Position numbers and translations under genes: made by a program
In this document: positions 22,171 to 34,587 of the stretch, piece by piece
How positions within the stretch are numbered: the stretch's first letter is position 1
How the letters are laid out: each line of letters begins with the position of its first letter
Assembly: GCA_003024785.1 (NCBI GenBank)
Contig: PUQB01000182.1
Location: 272,001 to 336,000, forward strand
Reading direction: 5' to 3'
Origin: Selaginella tamariscina
Lineage: Eukaryota; Streptophyta; Lycopodiopsida; Selaginellales; Selaginellaceae
DNA length: 64,000 bases
Notes under the pieces: generated by a model
Seen by the model: only the letters and a program-made list of their open reading frames with translations
What the model was told of the DNA's origin: nothing
Database searches by the model: none

Positions 22171-23673
22171 GCAATTCAAGTTGCAGCAATAACATTTCAA
22201 TTTCATATAGGAGTCAAGTCCTAGAGCCAACCATAGAGTCATGAATCATAAAATGATAAAAAGAATATATGTAGTGGAAAAGCGAGGGGAAAGATCGCAG
22301 GTTCAAAATCAGCAACGGCTATGGCTATGGCTACAGATACGGTTACGGCTACGGCAAAGCTACAGGAGGACTGTAAGATAGTTACTTACCTAACTGAAAA
22401 ACGGTTATAACTGCAAGGGAGTATTATATAAGCTGAATTAGACCTAGTAGAGAGGATCCCGATTTCATCCTGTTTTTCTGTCTTTCTATTTTCTTCGAAA
22501 TCAAAGTTGCTCTTTCCCCTCAAATATTTCTTTTCGTTTCTTTTTTTAACTCTACGCTGGGATCCGTAGAATTGAACATTTATATTTCCATCTACTTCAT
22601 TTTTTCTTTCGTTATAAATCTTCATCTTCTGAGTAAGCCATTCTTTTCCACGACTTTTGTTTGAGTTTTGCAAGAACTTTGTTCCAGGAATTTGAACGTG
22701 TTATGACTGATCACCGGAGCTAAGGCTAAAGGAGCAGAAACAGAAGCAGAAGAATTGGCTCTTTGCCCAGAAGATTTCTGTCTGTTTGCAGAGCAATGGT
22801 GGATTACAGGCTACAAGCTGTACATTTGGGAGACTGAACCAGACGCAGAGGAGCTCGTGGAGGAGTTCCCGGAGGAAGCTGCAGAAAGACACGCGGCATG
22901 GTTTATGAGGAGCTCGCGGAGGAATCTGCGGAAGGACACGTGGCATAGTTATGAGGAGCTCACGGATGAGCACGGAGGAACTGCGGAAGGACTCGCAGCT
23001 TGAAAGCTGAAGAATTCACAGAGGAGCTACGGAGGGGTCTGTAGAACAGTTACGGTGGGATTTACAAAATTGCAAATGAGTTGCGAGTGAGTGAGAACAC
23101 AACAAAGGAGGTTTCAGTGGAGTAAGCTTTCCGACTTGCTAGTGAGGCACAATTGAATTTGATCAAAGAAGCCGAGAAACTGTACACGGAGTGTAAGAGG
23201 AGAGTGGAACTCTATCAATAATTTTACTTAGCTAGGGAGTTTTCATGGGTATTGTATGTAAAGAGCTGAAACGTGAAGATATTGCCTTTGGAGAGGCGTT
23301 GAATTTGTTCTGAGTATTGTATCCCTCCGTGAAGCCAGGCTCTGATTTTCTAGTTTAGTAGTTCCTCCCGGGTCCCGTAGTCTACGGAACCCCCATAATC
23401 TACGGAATACCCGTAGGAATCGTTCATCCATAAGAGTGGGGCTTCACGTTCGTTAATACATTCATACTGTTGGATGTGTAGATTTGGATCCAGTCTGAAG
23501 AATGGTGCAGGGATTACTTTCTTCCCCGTCATTGTCAGTACTCTTATCTTTGAGTCGATCAGCTAGCATCACGTTTTCGTATGCTCCGAACAAGGTCCTC
23601 TCTAGCTCTCTTCCTACGGTTGACAAATTCTCCGGTTCTGTCCATAAACTGCCACTCGTACTGGACTCTGGTT
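22171..23673. other. Repeat-derived spacer left of the Copia element, no gene recognised
   Basis: 22,310-22,370 is a run of GGCTAC/GGTTAC-like hexamers. 22,840-23,010 repeats GAGGAGCTCGCGGAGGAA-like units coding for an E/A-rich string of no known domain. I see no host gene. It may be leader sequence of a gypsy element. Confidence 0.5.
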
Positions 23674-23760
23674 TGAGACAATCAGGATCCAAGCGCACCG
23701 TGCTAACGGACACAAACGGAAAGCCCTAAATGTATATGTGGCGAGGTATGTCATGTAACA
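23674..23760 (-). repeat. 3' LTR of Copia E
   Basis: 87 bp, next to a purine-rich stretch of the internal region. Confidence 0.9.
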
Positions 23761-26700
23761 CTCCCCCCAAACCGAAGCCACTTACCAACCCAAATCTGTG
23801 GCGCAAGAGTTGAAACTGGTGTGGCCCCAATGGCTTGGTGAGAAGGTCAGCTGGCATGTCCTTTGTCCCAAGATGTTGGACGGCCAGTGTGCCACCATCA
23901 ACTAGCTCACGCACGTAGTGGAATTGGACTTCAATGTGCTTCGAGCGAGCATGGTGGACGGGGTTCTTGGACATGGCAATGCTGCTCAAGTTGTCGCACC
24001 AAGAAGGAGTGGGGCCAGCTTGTGGACATCCCAGCTCAGCAAGTAGCCCCCGAGCCCAAACCACTTCCCTGCTACCAGTAGTGAGTGCAATGTACTCAGC
24101 TTCTGCACTAGAAAGTGCCACCACAGATTGTCGCTTAGAAGCCCACGCAATGGCACCTCCTGAGAAGGAAAGGCAAATGCCAGAAGTTGAGCGATGACCT
24201 TTGTTGTTGGCAAAGCTAGCATCTGTGTAGCATGTCAACGATGCATCACCTCCCGAATAAGCAATGCCACAATCCATAGTGCCCCGAAGGTATCTGACGA
24301 TACGCTTGGCAGCTTGCCAATGCATGGTGGTTGGTGACGTGTTATACTGACTTAAGGCAATAGTCGCATATGCGATGTCGGGGCGAGTCATTAGGGACAA
24401 ATATGTGAGACAACCGATGAGATGCCGATAAGGAGTCCCAGCAGGTAGAGGCTCACCGGGTTGCTCAATTGTGAGGTCAATGGCACCGACAACCATTGGG
24501 GTCTTGACAGGGTGGCAATCACGCATACCAAACCGATCCAGCAAGACTTCGACCTTACGTTGTTGGCTAAGCATGTAGCTACCAGACTTGGGATCATGTG
24601 TGACCTCAAAGCCAAGAAAGTAAGAAACTTGGCCAAGGTCCTTCATCTGGAATTGCTGGCTAAGAGAAACTTTTAGAGCAGCAATGGCATCAGTGTCATC
24701 ACCCATGATGAGCAAATCATCAACATAGAGGGCCACGATGAGCATGCTCTTGGCATGGCCTTTCACATACACATTGGGATCAGCATGGCAGCGAGAAAAG
24801 CCTTGAGCACGTAAGGTAGCATCAAATTTTTGGTACCAAACACGGGAGCTTTGTTTTAAGCCATACAAAGCTTTCCGCAATTGCCATATAGTGCCACTAG
24901 AGGCAACATCATCCTCAAACCCAAGAGGTATATGCATGTAGATATCCTCTTGCAAATCCCCATTCAAGAAGGCTGTCTTGACATCCATATGGTGGACTTG
25001 CCATTTGCGAGCAGCCGCAAGTGCAAAAAGGGTACGGAGGCTGGCCATTTTTACAACTGGTGAGAATGTTTCATCATAGTCAAGGCCATGGACTTGGCGA
25101 AATCCGCGAACAACTAACCGTGCCTTATAACGTACCACTTGACCATCTTTTCCATACTTTTTGGAAAAGATCCATTTTGGATCCAAAACACGTCGTCCCG
25201 GTGGTGCTGAATCCACTTGAACATAGGTGCCGTTAACCCGAATGGAAGCAACTTCTTCCGCAATGGCTTCCATCCAATATGGAGCCTCAGGCCCTGAGAC
25301 GGCCTCATCATAGGTCATGGGGATGCCAGCATCAACAAGACCACAAAAATCATCGAGCTCCGCAGTCTACTTCAATATTTTCTCGGACTTTCAATGAAGG
25401 TCGACGTTCCCGGGGTTGATCAAGAATTGGCATCGGATCAGGCATGCCACGACGTCGACGAGGTGGTGGAGGTGTCGAAGGCCTATCCTCAATTTGAGCA
25501 TCAACTGGTTCAGGCATGTCTAGAAGTGGAGGATTCCCCAGTGGAATCTCTAGTGGTAACTCATGAATAGGATCTAAAGGCGGAGGCAAGAGTGGACCAT
25601 CTCCCATAAGTGGTATCAAAGGAACAAGTTGAGTCTCATCAATGAAAGAAGGATCTTGAAGAGCCTCTGTGCGCATGGGAAAGTCATCTTCGTTGAACAT
25701 GACATCCGTGCTAACAAGAGCCTTATGAGATGCAAGATCCCACAACTTGTAAGCTTTTCTCCCGATGGTGTCATCTTGTGCATATCCTATGAAGATGAAT
25801 TTTTTACTTTTGGGATCCAGTTTTTTCCGAAGTTGATCAGGGGTATGTGCGTATGCCGCACAACCGAAGACTCGAAAGTGAGACACATCAGGAGTAGACC
25901 CTGTCCAAAATGCCTCAGGGGTTTTTCCATCCAAAGCAGCCGTAGCAAGGCGATTTTGGACATGCATTGCTGTGGCTATGGCCTCTTGCCAAAACGTCTT
26001 GTCAAGATGTCCATCAGCTAACAAAGCACGAGCAGCATTGACAAGAGTGCGATTCTTCCTTTCTGCAACACCATTTTGCTGGGGGGTGTAGCGAGCCGTG
26101 GCTTGCAGTCGTATGCCTACATCACGACAGATGCCCCGAAGCTCATTGTTGAGGTATTCACCACCACCGTCAACTCGAAGAGCTTTTATCTTTCGGCCAA
26201 GGAGATTTTCAACATAGGCCTTATATGTTTGAAACGCAACAACTGCATCGCTCTTGCGCATCAAGAAGTGAATGCATGTCCGACGGCTATAGTCATCAAT
26301 GAATGTGATGAAATACTTCGCACCATCATGGCTTGGCACGTCCATGGGACCACAAAGATCAGAATGGACCAAGTCCAAAAGTCCAATCGCTCGATGCTTA
26401 CTCGGCGAGAAATTTCGGCGGTGATGCTTGCCTAAAACACAAGCTTCACAAAACGTAGATGGGATACGTCGGAAATCCAATCCAGTAACTATGCCTTGTG
26501 ATTTCATTCGTTGAAGAGATTGGTAATTCACATGACCGAGTCTCTTGTGCCAGAGCTCTGCACGAGAATCTGCCTCCACAGTTTGAAAGGCCTGAACTGA
26601 GTCGGCAGCAGTAATCTCGTACAAGTCCCCAATGCGTTTCCCACGAAGCAACTGTGTACCAAGCATGTGAAAGTCGCTAGAGTCAACCAAGGAGACTCCC

Positions 26701-27924
26701 TTTGCATCAAAGACTACCACTGCACTTTGATCGCATATCTTGGCGATGGACATTAAATTACGTCGCAAGGTGGAGACGTGCATGGCACCATCAAATGTCA
26801 TGGTCCGCCCATGATCAAGTGAGAGCCGAAATTGCCCGATGCCTTCCACAGGGATGGTGGTATTATCACCTAAATGAACAGCATGCTTTTCAATGTTCGG
26901 TTGGTAACACTCAAAAAGACTTTTCTTATTGCCCATAAGATTAGTACAACCAGAGTCTAGAAGCCACCTACTCGGTGCTACAACTGCCTCTGCGTTGTAG
27001 AGTTCCTCGTCAACCTCATTTGTTGTAGCAGTCCCATTGCTCTCGAGTAGATTAGCTTTCGCCGTCATAGCAATTGGTCGTTTGACAGGCTTTGGAGCAG
27101 TGCAATCTTGAGCCCAATGGCCCATCTCCAAGCAACGAGCACACTGATTCTTAGCAAGTCTGGCCTTGGCACGCCCAAATGCCCTAGAATTTTGCCCTTT
27201 CTGGGCATTTGCTGCTACCCTGAAATTTTGCCCTTTCTGGGCATTTGCTACTGCATACGTTTTTGCCACTTTGGCATCACCAAGAGCCTGTGAAGCATAC
27301 ATAGCATGTGGCATTTCCGCCCTCTCACTTCGCATGGCTTCAATATTGCGAAGACTCCTCACGGCATCTGCCCAAGTCATCCCTGGTTGGAGAAGCAAGC
27401 TCTCAACTGCATTCTTCCAACTAGCCGGCAAGGACTTGTAGAGTCGCAGCCTCTGCTGCTCATCCGTGAGACAATGCTTCCCCAGCAGCCGCAAGCTGTG
27501 TGAAAAATCCCTGGAGCTTGGCAATGTGAGTCTGGATACTACCATTTTCCTCTAGCCTCAAGGAATCTAGCTGTGAATGGATGTTGAAGACATCCATTTC
27601 ACTCTTGATGCCATAGGTGTCGCTCAACCATTTCCAAAGTGCTGCTGCAGTGGATTTGGGAATGGATGGAGCAGCAAATAATACATTCGAGGACAGGCAC
27701 ATTGCAATACTTCCTCTAGCCTTGGAATCCCGGAGATTCCAGTCACGTACCTCAGCAGCAGTAGAACCTGGAGCTGGCGACGGCTCTGTTCCATCTACAA
27801 TCCCCAACAACCCATGAAATAAGAGAAAGGATTCAAGATGGATCTTGAATCCCTCAAATCCTTCTCCATCAAACTCGCGGATGGATGGCTTTCCTTCCAT
27901 GGCGCTATCCGAGCTCCGATACCA

Positions 27925-28010
27925 TGAGACAATCAGATCCAAGCGCACCGTGCTAACGGACACAAACGGAAAGCCCTAAATGTATATGTGGCGAGGTATG
28001 TCATGTAACA
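27925..28010 (-). repeat. 5' LTR of Copia E
   Basis: 86 bp, followed on the minus strand by TGGTATCGGAGC. Confidence 0.9.
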
Positions 28011-31000
28011 GTATTGAGTGTTCTTTCTCCGATGTAACTGCTTCTTTTATCTTGTGCACTCCCAGGTCCAAAATCCACTCTATCAAATTTCAGCTCGTAG
28101 ACTCCCTCAATTCTGGATGTGTTTGTTACGGGATTGGACTACTATAGGTTATATCTAAAGTTCTCTTGTTGTCGCTTCTTCTTGTCTTCGTTGTACTTAT
28201 TTGCTCTATCCCTTAGTATGGATCGGTGATCCCTCTCTAGTGCTTTCTGCTTCTTGGTATTATCATGATCCACTAGATGTCGATAGTCCATTCAGTGGGT
28301 ATCCCTCCGTGGTTCAGAAACTGTTACTGTCCCTTCTCTGTCTGTATTCCTTGTGATCTCCATCAGTCTCCGATAGTCTTTCTTGGGCTCTCCTTTCTTG
28401 GGCCTGCCTTGTGCGTCCATCCCTATCTGCGTCCACAGATTCTTCTATGTCTTCATCTTCCGGCTACCATCCCACTGTGGTCGCCACAAGCCTGTGAGAT
28501 CAATGGAGATGATGAAGAGAATACTATGTACAAGCTTTTCCCATTCACATTAATGGATGATGCAAGCGATTGGTTCTACGACAAAGCTATCAAGGTCAAG
28601 GAGTACGAGGATTTGAAGAAAGATTTCAAGAACTACTTTAACAGAGGCAGCAGAGACTTGATCCAGCAACATAACTTCAGGACATCAGGCAGGGAGCGTT
28701 GGAGAATGTGGACGAGTATAACAAGAGATTCCTAGAACTGACTAACTGCTGTCAGGAGGGCGAGATCACGAAGACTATGTGAATCAAGTGGTACCTTGCG
28801 GGACTAAGGGATACCATCCAGATGCAAGTCAGGCTGCGGGAGCCATACAAGTCAGATGATGCCATGGACTATGCAGAGAGCATGAAGAGTATTCTTTTGC
28901 AACACAGTCAAGCGAAAGGACAAGCTGGAGATAGCAAAGGGAAAACACTAGAAGCTGAGCCAAATAAGTCCAACTATCCACGGGAGCGAGAGGAGCTACG
29001 ACCACGGAGAACAGTAACCTGTTCAATCTGCCGGAATGATGGACACCAAGCCCACGAATGCCGGATGCCCAAATGCCAAATCTGTGGGATTGCTGGGCAT
29101 ATGGCTAGTCACAACCCATGGTTGGCAAAGCAAATGGACTACAGCTGGGCTACAGAACACAACAATGGGGACCACCGTAGGAATCCTACGGGCCGGTGCA
29201 GAGCTACGGTGGACCAGGACGAGGCTACGGAAAAGGAAGATTTCGACCGCGTTAGAACAACGGATACGGGTACCCACCGCGAGGAAACTTCGGATACCCT
29301 AGAAGATATGAGCAGCAAGGAGGGAAGTACAGGAATGCATAGTGTCCTTTCAGCCCACATCTGAAGCATTAGTGTTGCATCTCTGGGTGGTGGTGGCATT
29401 AGTGCTGATATCCTTGACTGCATTCTTTTGCTTGATGTAACCAGCTCCGGACTGCCCAAGAAACAATCAGAACAACAAATGAGCACAACCAGAACCCGCA
29501 ATAAGAAGGATTGAAGTGGAGAAGCCAGAAGAAACCTGGAGGATGATTCGGAGTTACCTACGGCGGAGTCATACCCAATTACCAGAGCAAAGCGAGTGTA
29601 GAATGAAGAAAATCATCAAAATGACTGGGGCAAGAAGAAGGCAACCGTGCAGAAGGTGACGGAGCAGATCAAGAGATTGCAAACGAAGAAGACCCCGGAA
29701 GTGATTGATTTGACGGAGCGGGAGATGACATCTCGTTACGAGACGACACCCCTCGGAGATCGTATCACTACAGTCATTCTGCAGCAGCCTGTATAGTTGA
29801 GCGTTGGGGAATTATTGACTCTAGCACCTTTCCTAAGATCACAAGTAACCAATGTCCTCAGCACCAATACGCCATTGGAAGAAATTAGAGTGAACACTAT
29901 CAGTGCAGACAAGGGGAACTGTGACTGGGATGGAGATGTCTCCGTAGTTACTGTCAAGATTGGCCATAATATGATTACGGAGGTACCTGTAGATGGAGGG
30001 TCCGGAGTCAATGTCATTGCAGAAGAAATTTTCAACGCCCTGGGACTAGGACCACTGAAGAACTCCCCTTTTCTAGTCAGGATGGCGGATCAGCGAAAAG
30101 TACACTCAATTGGCATCATTCGAAGAGTGCAGATCATTGACATTGATGGATTGCAATACAAGATATCACTGATTGTAATACGGATGAGTACTACGAAGAA
30201 GCCATACCGTATGCTGCTAGGGAGACCGTGGTTACGAGATGCCAAGGTGCAACATGACTGGGAGAAATACGAGATGGTTTTGCAAAAAGAAACGATCAGC
30301 ACACCCGTGAAGACGCATGTAGAGGATGAGGAGAGGCCAAGGGAGCTGGAGGACTACGATTGGTACGAAAGATTCTCAAACAAAGAAGAGGAAATATTAT
30401 TTTGAAACTACCCAGATTTAGTGGAGATTGCCTAAGCAGATTTATACCAGATCACCCTGGAGCAACCAGAAAAAGTTCAACACAACATGACCACCCTCGG
30501 ACTTATGGAGAAGTTCGTAGCACCAGTTCAATCTGACCTCAGCATGGAGACTTTAAAGGAGCAAGCACGAGCCGTGGAGCATCAAATGGAGGCAACCACC
30601 AACGAAAGGACAGAGGAAGTGGAGATCAGCACTGGAAAAGAAAGAGCATGAAATGTCAAGATCGCCGTAGATCTGGATCCGGAGTTCTGGGAGAAGGCCG
30701 TAGCTTTGCTTCATAGCTATGCGGATGTGTTTGCATGGAGTTACGAGGATCTAAAGGGCGTACCTTCGGTGATATGCACACATCGAATTGAGCTAATTCC
30801 AAATGCAGAGCCAAGGAGGCAACATGCTTACAAAATGAACCCAAGCTACCTGGCAAAGGTAAAAGAAGTGATCGACAAGTTGCTACAAGCCGGATTCATA
30901 TATCCTTTGGAGAATGCACAGTGGCTGTCACTGATCGTCGTAGTTCTCAAGAAGAATGGTAAACTGAGGATTTGCGTGGACTACAAGAAGCTGAATGATG

Positions 31001-33195
31001 CAACGAAGAAGAATGTGTACCCCATCCCTTTCACAGAAGATTTGTTGGATACAGTATTCACGATATGTATTCTTTCTTAAATGGGTTCTCCGAATACAAC
31101 CAATAGCAAGTAGAGGAGACAGATCAAGCAACAACAGCATTCATCAGTCCTTGGGGAGCTTATGCTTATAGAGTCATGCCATTTGGACTCTGTAATGCAC
31201 CGTTCACTTTTCAACGGTTATTTTATGAAACATTCAGAGAGTACCTTACGACTTTCATGAAGGTTTTTCTAGATGACTTCAGTGTCTACGGAACCAAGGA
31301 GAAACACCTAGAATATCTGGCGAATATAGACACAGGATGATGGCAAGGAAATACCGACATTATACATGAAGTCCAAGAATATTTGGCTACGGGGGTTGTT
31401 CCGTAGGCGTACAACACCGGAGATCTACGAAAGATGTTCGTAGTCAGAATAAGACCGTATCTCACGATCGAAGGAAAGGTGTGCAAGAAAGGCAAGAATG
31501 ATATTCTAAGAAGATGCATTGGAGGAAATGAGGTGAATTCAATTCTGCGGGAGGCACATGAAGGCGAACATGGAGGTCATTTCGCGAAAGAAGTTACCAG
31601 TAGAAAAATCTTGCAAGCAGGACTATGGTGGCCGACACTTTTCTGCGATGTCAACATCTATTACAAGGACTGTAGCGTCTACACTCAGCATCAAATAACA
31701 CCACATCACCAAACTCAACCATTTCATCCAACAATGCCACTGGGACCTTTCATGAAATGGGGAATGGATTTCATGTGACCAATCAATCCGAAGAGAAGCC
31801 GTCAGAACCAGTACATTCTTGTCATCACGGACTACATTACAAAGTGGGTAGAGGCCCGTAGCCCTACGGGACTGCAAATCATGGTGCGTTGCAAAGTTCC
31901 TCTACGAGCACATCGTAGTGCGCTACTGTGCTCGTAGTGCGCTACGGAGCAGCACTGGAGCTTGTGAATGATCAAGGGAGTCAGTTCATCAACAAAATTG
32001 TTCATATGCTATGGTTCGAAGCACAAAACATCTACGGCGTATTACCCACAAGGAAATGGACAAGTGGAGAGCACCAACAAAACCCTCAAGACTGTTCTAA
32101 CTAAGATCGTGAACGCCAACCAAAGGAATTGGGATGAAAAACTACCTTCAACATTATGGGCATACAGGACTACATACAAGATAACCACTAAGTTCACTCC
32201 ATTCCAACTCGCATAGGGCTTAGAACCCATCACCCCACTGGAGTACATTGTTCCTTCACTACACGTAGCCTTAGACCATGGACTGGGAGACATAGAGATT
32301 CTATGGGAATGACTGGAGACGCTGGAGCAATTGGATGAGGCAAGACAACAAATAATATGGAACATTCAAGTGATTCTAGACAGAAGGAAGACTTGGCAGG
32401 ATAGAGATGCAAGAGTAAAAGGAGAAGCAATATTCCGCGAAGGAGATCTTGTGTTATGCTATCATGGAATCAACAAACCCATGGGACACAAATTCAAGAT
32501 CAAATGGCAGGGACCATATCTCATCACAGAGGTGTGAACCAACAACACACTGGAGCTAATGAGCTTGGACGAGCAAGAAATCTTCACCATCAACTCGAAC
32601 AGAGTCCGGAAATGTGCACCCGGAAATGTACCTGCAGATACAGAAGAACCACAGCTAACCTACGAAGAAACCACAGAACATGCTATGGAGGACGCAGAAG
32701 ACACAGTCACCGTAGAAGTATCATATGTTGTGGCAGAATGTAAGCGATCCAGGAGAAACATTCAACGATCTTGGATGAACTTTACCGATCAGTGCATACA
32801 CACACCATGGGTCAACCAGCAAGGACTTACAACCCTGGGATGAACCATACGAATCGTGGTGGGGATTGAACCCACGATACGGATTAAAAACATGGAGTAA
32901 ACTCAGCTGATACAGGCCGTAGACCTACGGACACACCGCTTCTGCTACAAGGAGATTATACACTTGGCGATTACATCAGAACTACTGAGCCGAGTATTCA
33001 AGATTCTTCCACTTCGCAGAGGAGATTCTTGTTCGAGTATGAGGAGCCGCAATGGACCGACACCCCACGATCAGATAACAAGGACATATGACAACGGATG
33101 GTGCAGTATCACAACCCTCCAGTGGATATTTGCAGTGCATCTATAACCATGAGAGGAGGAATTGGAAATCACACTGTACATTTCAGGACAATTAC
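28011..33195 (+). mobile_element. Degenerate gypsy retrotransposon (element F)
   Basis: Plus-strand parts in order: gag (PFTLMDDASDWFYDKAIK, about 28.5 kb), two CCHC knuckles (CSICRNDGHQAHEC, CQICGIAGHMASH), retropepsin-like (VDGGSGVNVIAEEIF), reverse transcriptase (CVDYKKLNDATKKNVYPIPF and MPFGLCNAP), an integrase zinc/DDE region (HEGEHGGHFAKEVTSRK), and YYPQGNGQVESTNKTLK. No chromodomain is seen, and the style resembles the non-chromovirus plant gypsy group. It is strongly broken, with ten or more breaks and part of the RT-RNase H region absent. It is much older than Copia E, which adjoins its 5' side and probably inserted into it. Confidence 0.85.
32859..32875 (-). other. tRNA T-arm-like segment
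   Basis: On the minus strand GTGGG-TTCAATC-CCCAC forms a perfect 5-bp stem with a canonical 7-base T-loop. TTTTTAATCCGTATC lies just 5' of it, which resembles the anticodon loop and variable region of a tRNA-Lys(TTT). The D-arm and acceptor stem are not convincing, so this is at best a tRNA-derived relic or a chance match. Confidence 0.25.
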
Positions 33196-33560
33196 TGTAA
33201 CAACCAGCCCTTGTTCGTTTTTTTTCGGCCCTTGTACAACTCAATGCCTGTCCCTTCGACGGTCCACCAAGTGCGAGCATGGTACCCAAGTGTTCCTGAG
33301 GCTCAGCCCTTGGAATCACCCAAGGGGTGCCGCCTCCGGAATCAACCGAAGGCGTGCACTTGAGGGGTCTCAGTCGACATTGTTCAGGAGCTCGGATTAA
33401 CCACGACACGGGCCTTTGGCGGAATCACCCAACCGGAGCCCTCAGGACCCAGCGTCTCCCAACCGTGGAAAGAGCACAGTTGGAGCTGCCAAGATTAGTA
33501 GTAGTTATTCTTCTCTCATTTAGCTCTTCCTCGTCCACACAGCATCCTTTAGACACCACC
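33196..33560 (+). repeat. R1-related LTR-like repeat, second subfamily, copy 2
   Basis: It starts TGTAACAACCAGCCCTTGTT and contains CCCTTGGAATCACCCAAGGG, GGTGCCGCCTCCGGAATCAA and GCTCGGATTAACCACGACAC. It matches the copy at 21,643 through its first half. It lies at the right end of element F and could be that element's 3' LTR. Confidence 0.55.
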
Positions 33561-34548
33561 TTTGGTTTAGATTGATGACAACGCTCCAAACACACACACC
33601 GGGCAAAATACCAAAGAGTTGCTTAGGAGTAAACAAACTTGCCATCTCATTCATTCTTCTAATAGCTCAGCCAACAACTTAACCAGCATTCTTACCCAAA
33701 TCTGCCCACAATAAAGGCATACAATCTTTACTCTTTGCTCACTCACCAAGGGCCCCTGCTCAAGCCTCTTCTGGACTCTCATTTATCTTGTAACCACATC
33801 CGCTCACTACTAGGGCTCTACCTCTCCATGACCTCCAATTGGAATTTCTTGGAATATCTTAAATATTCTTTACGTGCGCACTCGAAACTTCAAAAAGTTG
33901 TGATGCTACTATTGTCAATGTTCCCAATTCCCACTGAATCATGTTGAATTTGAAACTCCTCGACTCATGCAAGACAAAATTCATGAGTAGCCTAGCTTAC
34001 AAGGGATCATAGAGGTGGAGTGGCCCCTTGTTTTGTGACCAATCACTCAACCAATCAATCAATCCATTTTTGTTACTCTATGAAATCTTGAGCAAAAGGA
34101 AGAAGGGAGGAGGAAGAAAAAATGAAGACACACTGCTGCTAGTGATAGTTGCCCTGCTTGTAGATTTCAATCCTGACCATCCGCTCTGAGGATATACTAG
34201 TAATATACAGTATCAAATCTAGGCATATACCAGAATATATTAGCACATACCAGGATATGCCATATGTGCAAAATAATGTCAAATCGGAAAAGAATAATAA
34301 GAAAAGAAAACATCTAAAACGATTTTCCTAAAGATTTCATCTTTTTATGCAAACTTGCCAGCTCGAGAGCAAGCACGCCTAGTTCCGGAATTAAATCAAA
34401 TGAATGAACAAATCCCTGAAATCTTCATTTATACAGATATATAATCAAACAAAAAAGTTAATAACCCGTACACGTGTCCAATTAACGCCTTAACATTAAA
34501 CCGGAAACCGTCGGATGCGTGACACGTGGGCCGATCCTATAGCAACTT
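33561..34548. other. Intergenic region, no gene seen
   Basis: The left part is probably repeat-derived. From about 34.05 kb it is AT-rich and presumably holds the promoter of the gene starting at 34,588. Confidence 0.5.
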
Positions 34549-34587
34549 TTGATTTGTAAAACTAGCCCTAAATCAGGTAGAAGAGCT

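Larger units (their letters stand above)
23674..28010 (-). mobile_element. Copia-type LTR retrotransposon (element E), near-intact
   Basis: LTRs are only 87 bp (23,674-23,760) and 86 bp (27,925-28,010). They start TGTTACATGAC and end GTCTCA on the minus strand and differ by a single base. The 5' LTR is followed by the primer-binding site TGGTATCGGAGC, near initiator tRNA-Met. Parts in Copia order: gag (MEGKPSIREFDGEGF start, about 27.0-27.9 kb), CCHC (CARCLEMGHWAQDC), protease (WLLDSGCTNLMG), integrase (HKRLGH...CEACVLGKHHR, then HSDLCGP and RVDGGGEY), reverse transcriptase (YVDDLLIMGDD) and RNase H (CYTDASFANNK, ADLLTKPLG). Integrase preceding reverse transcriptase defines Copia. It is almost whole, with about two breaks. 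LTR identity implies a recent insertion. No clear 5-bp duplication is seen. Confidence 0.95.

Noticed and set aside
25629-27503. Several plus-strand open frames across 25.0-27.5 kb
   Set aside because: They are shadows of the minus-strand Copia coding region, which has all the domain evidence.
23674-28010. Copia element as a host polyprotein gene
   Set aside because: Matched LTRs, primer-binding site and gag-protease-integrase-RT-RNase H order define it as a retrotransposon.
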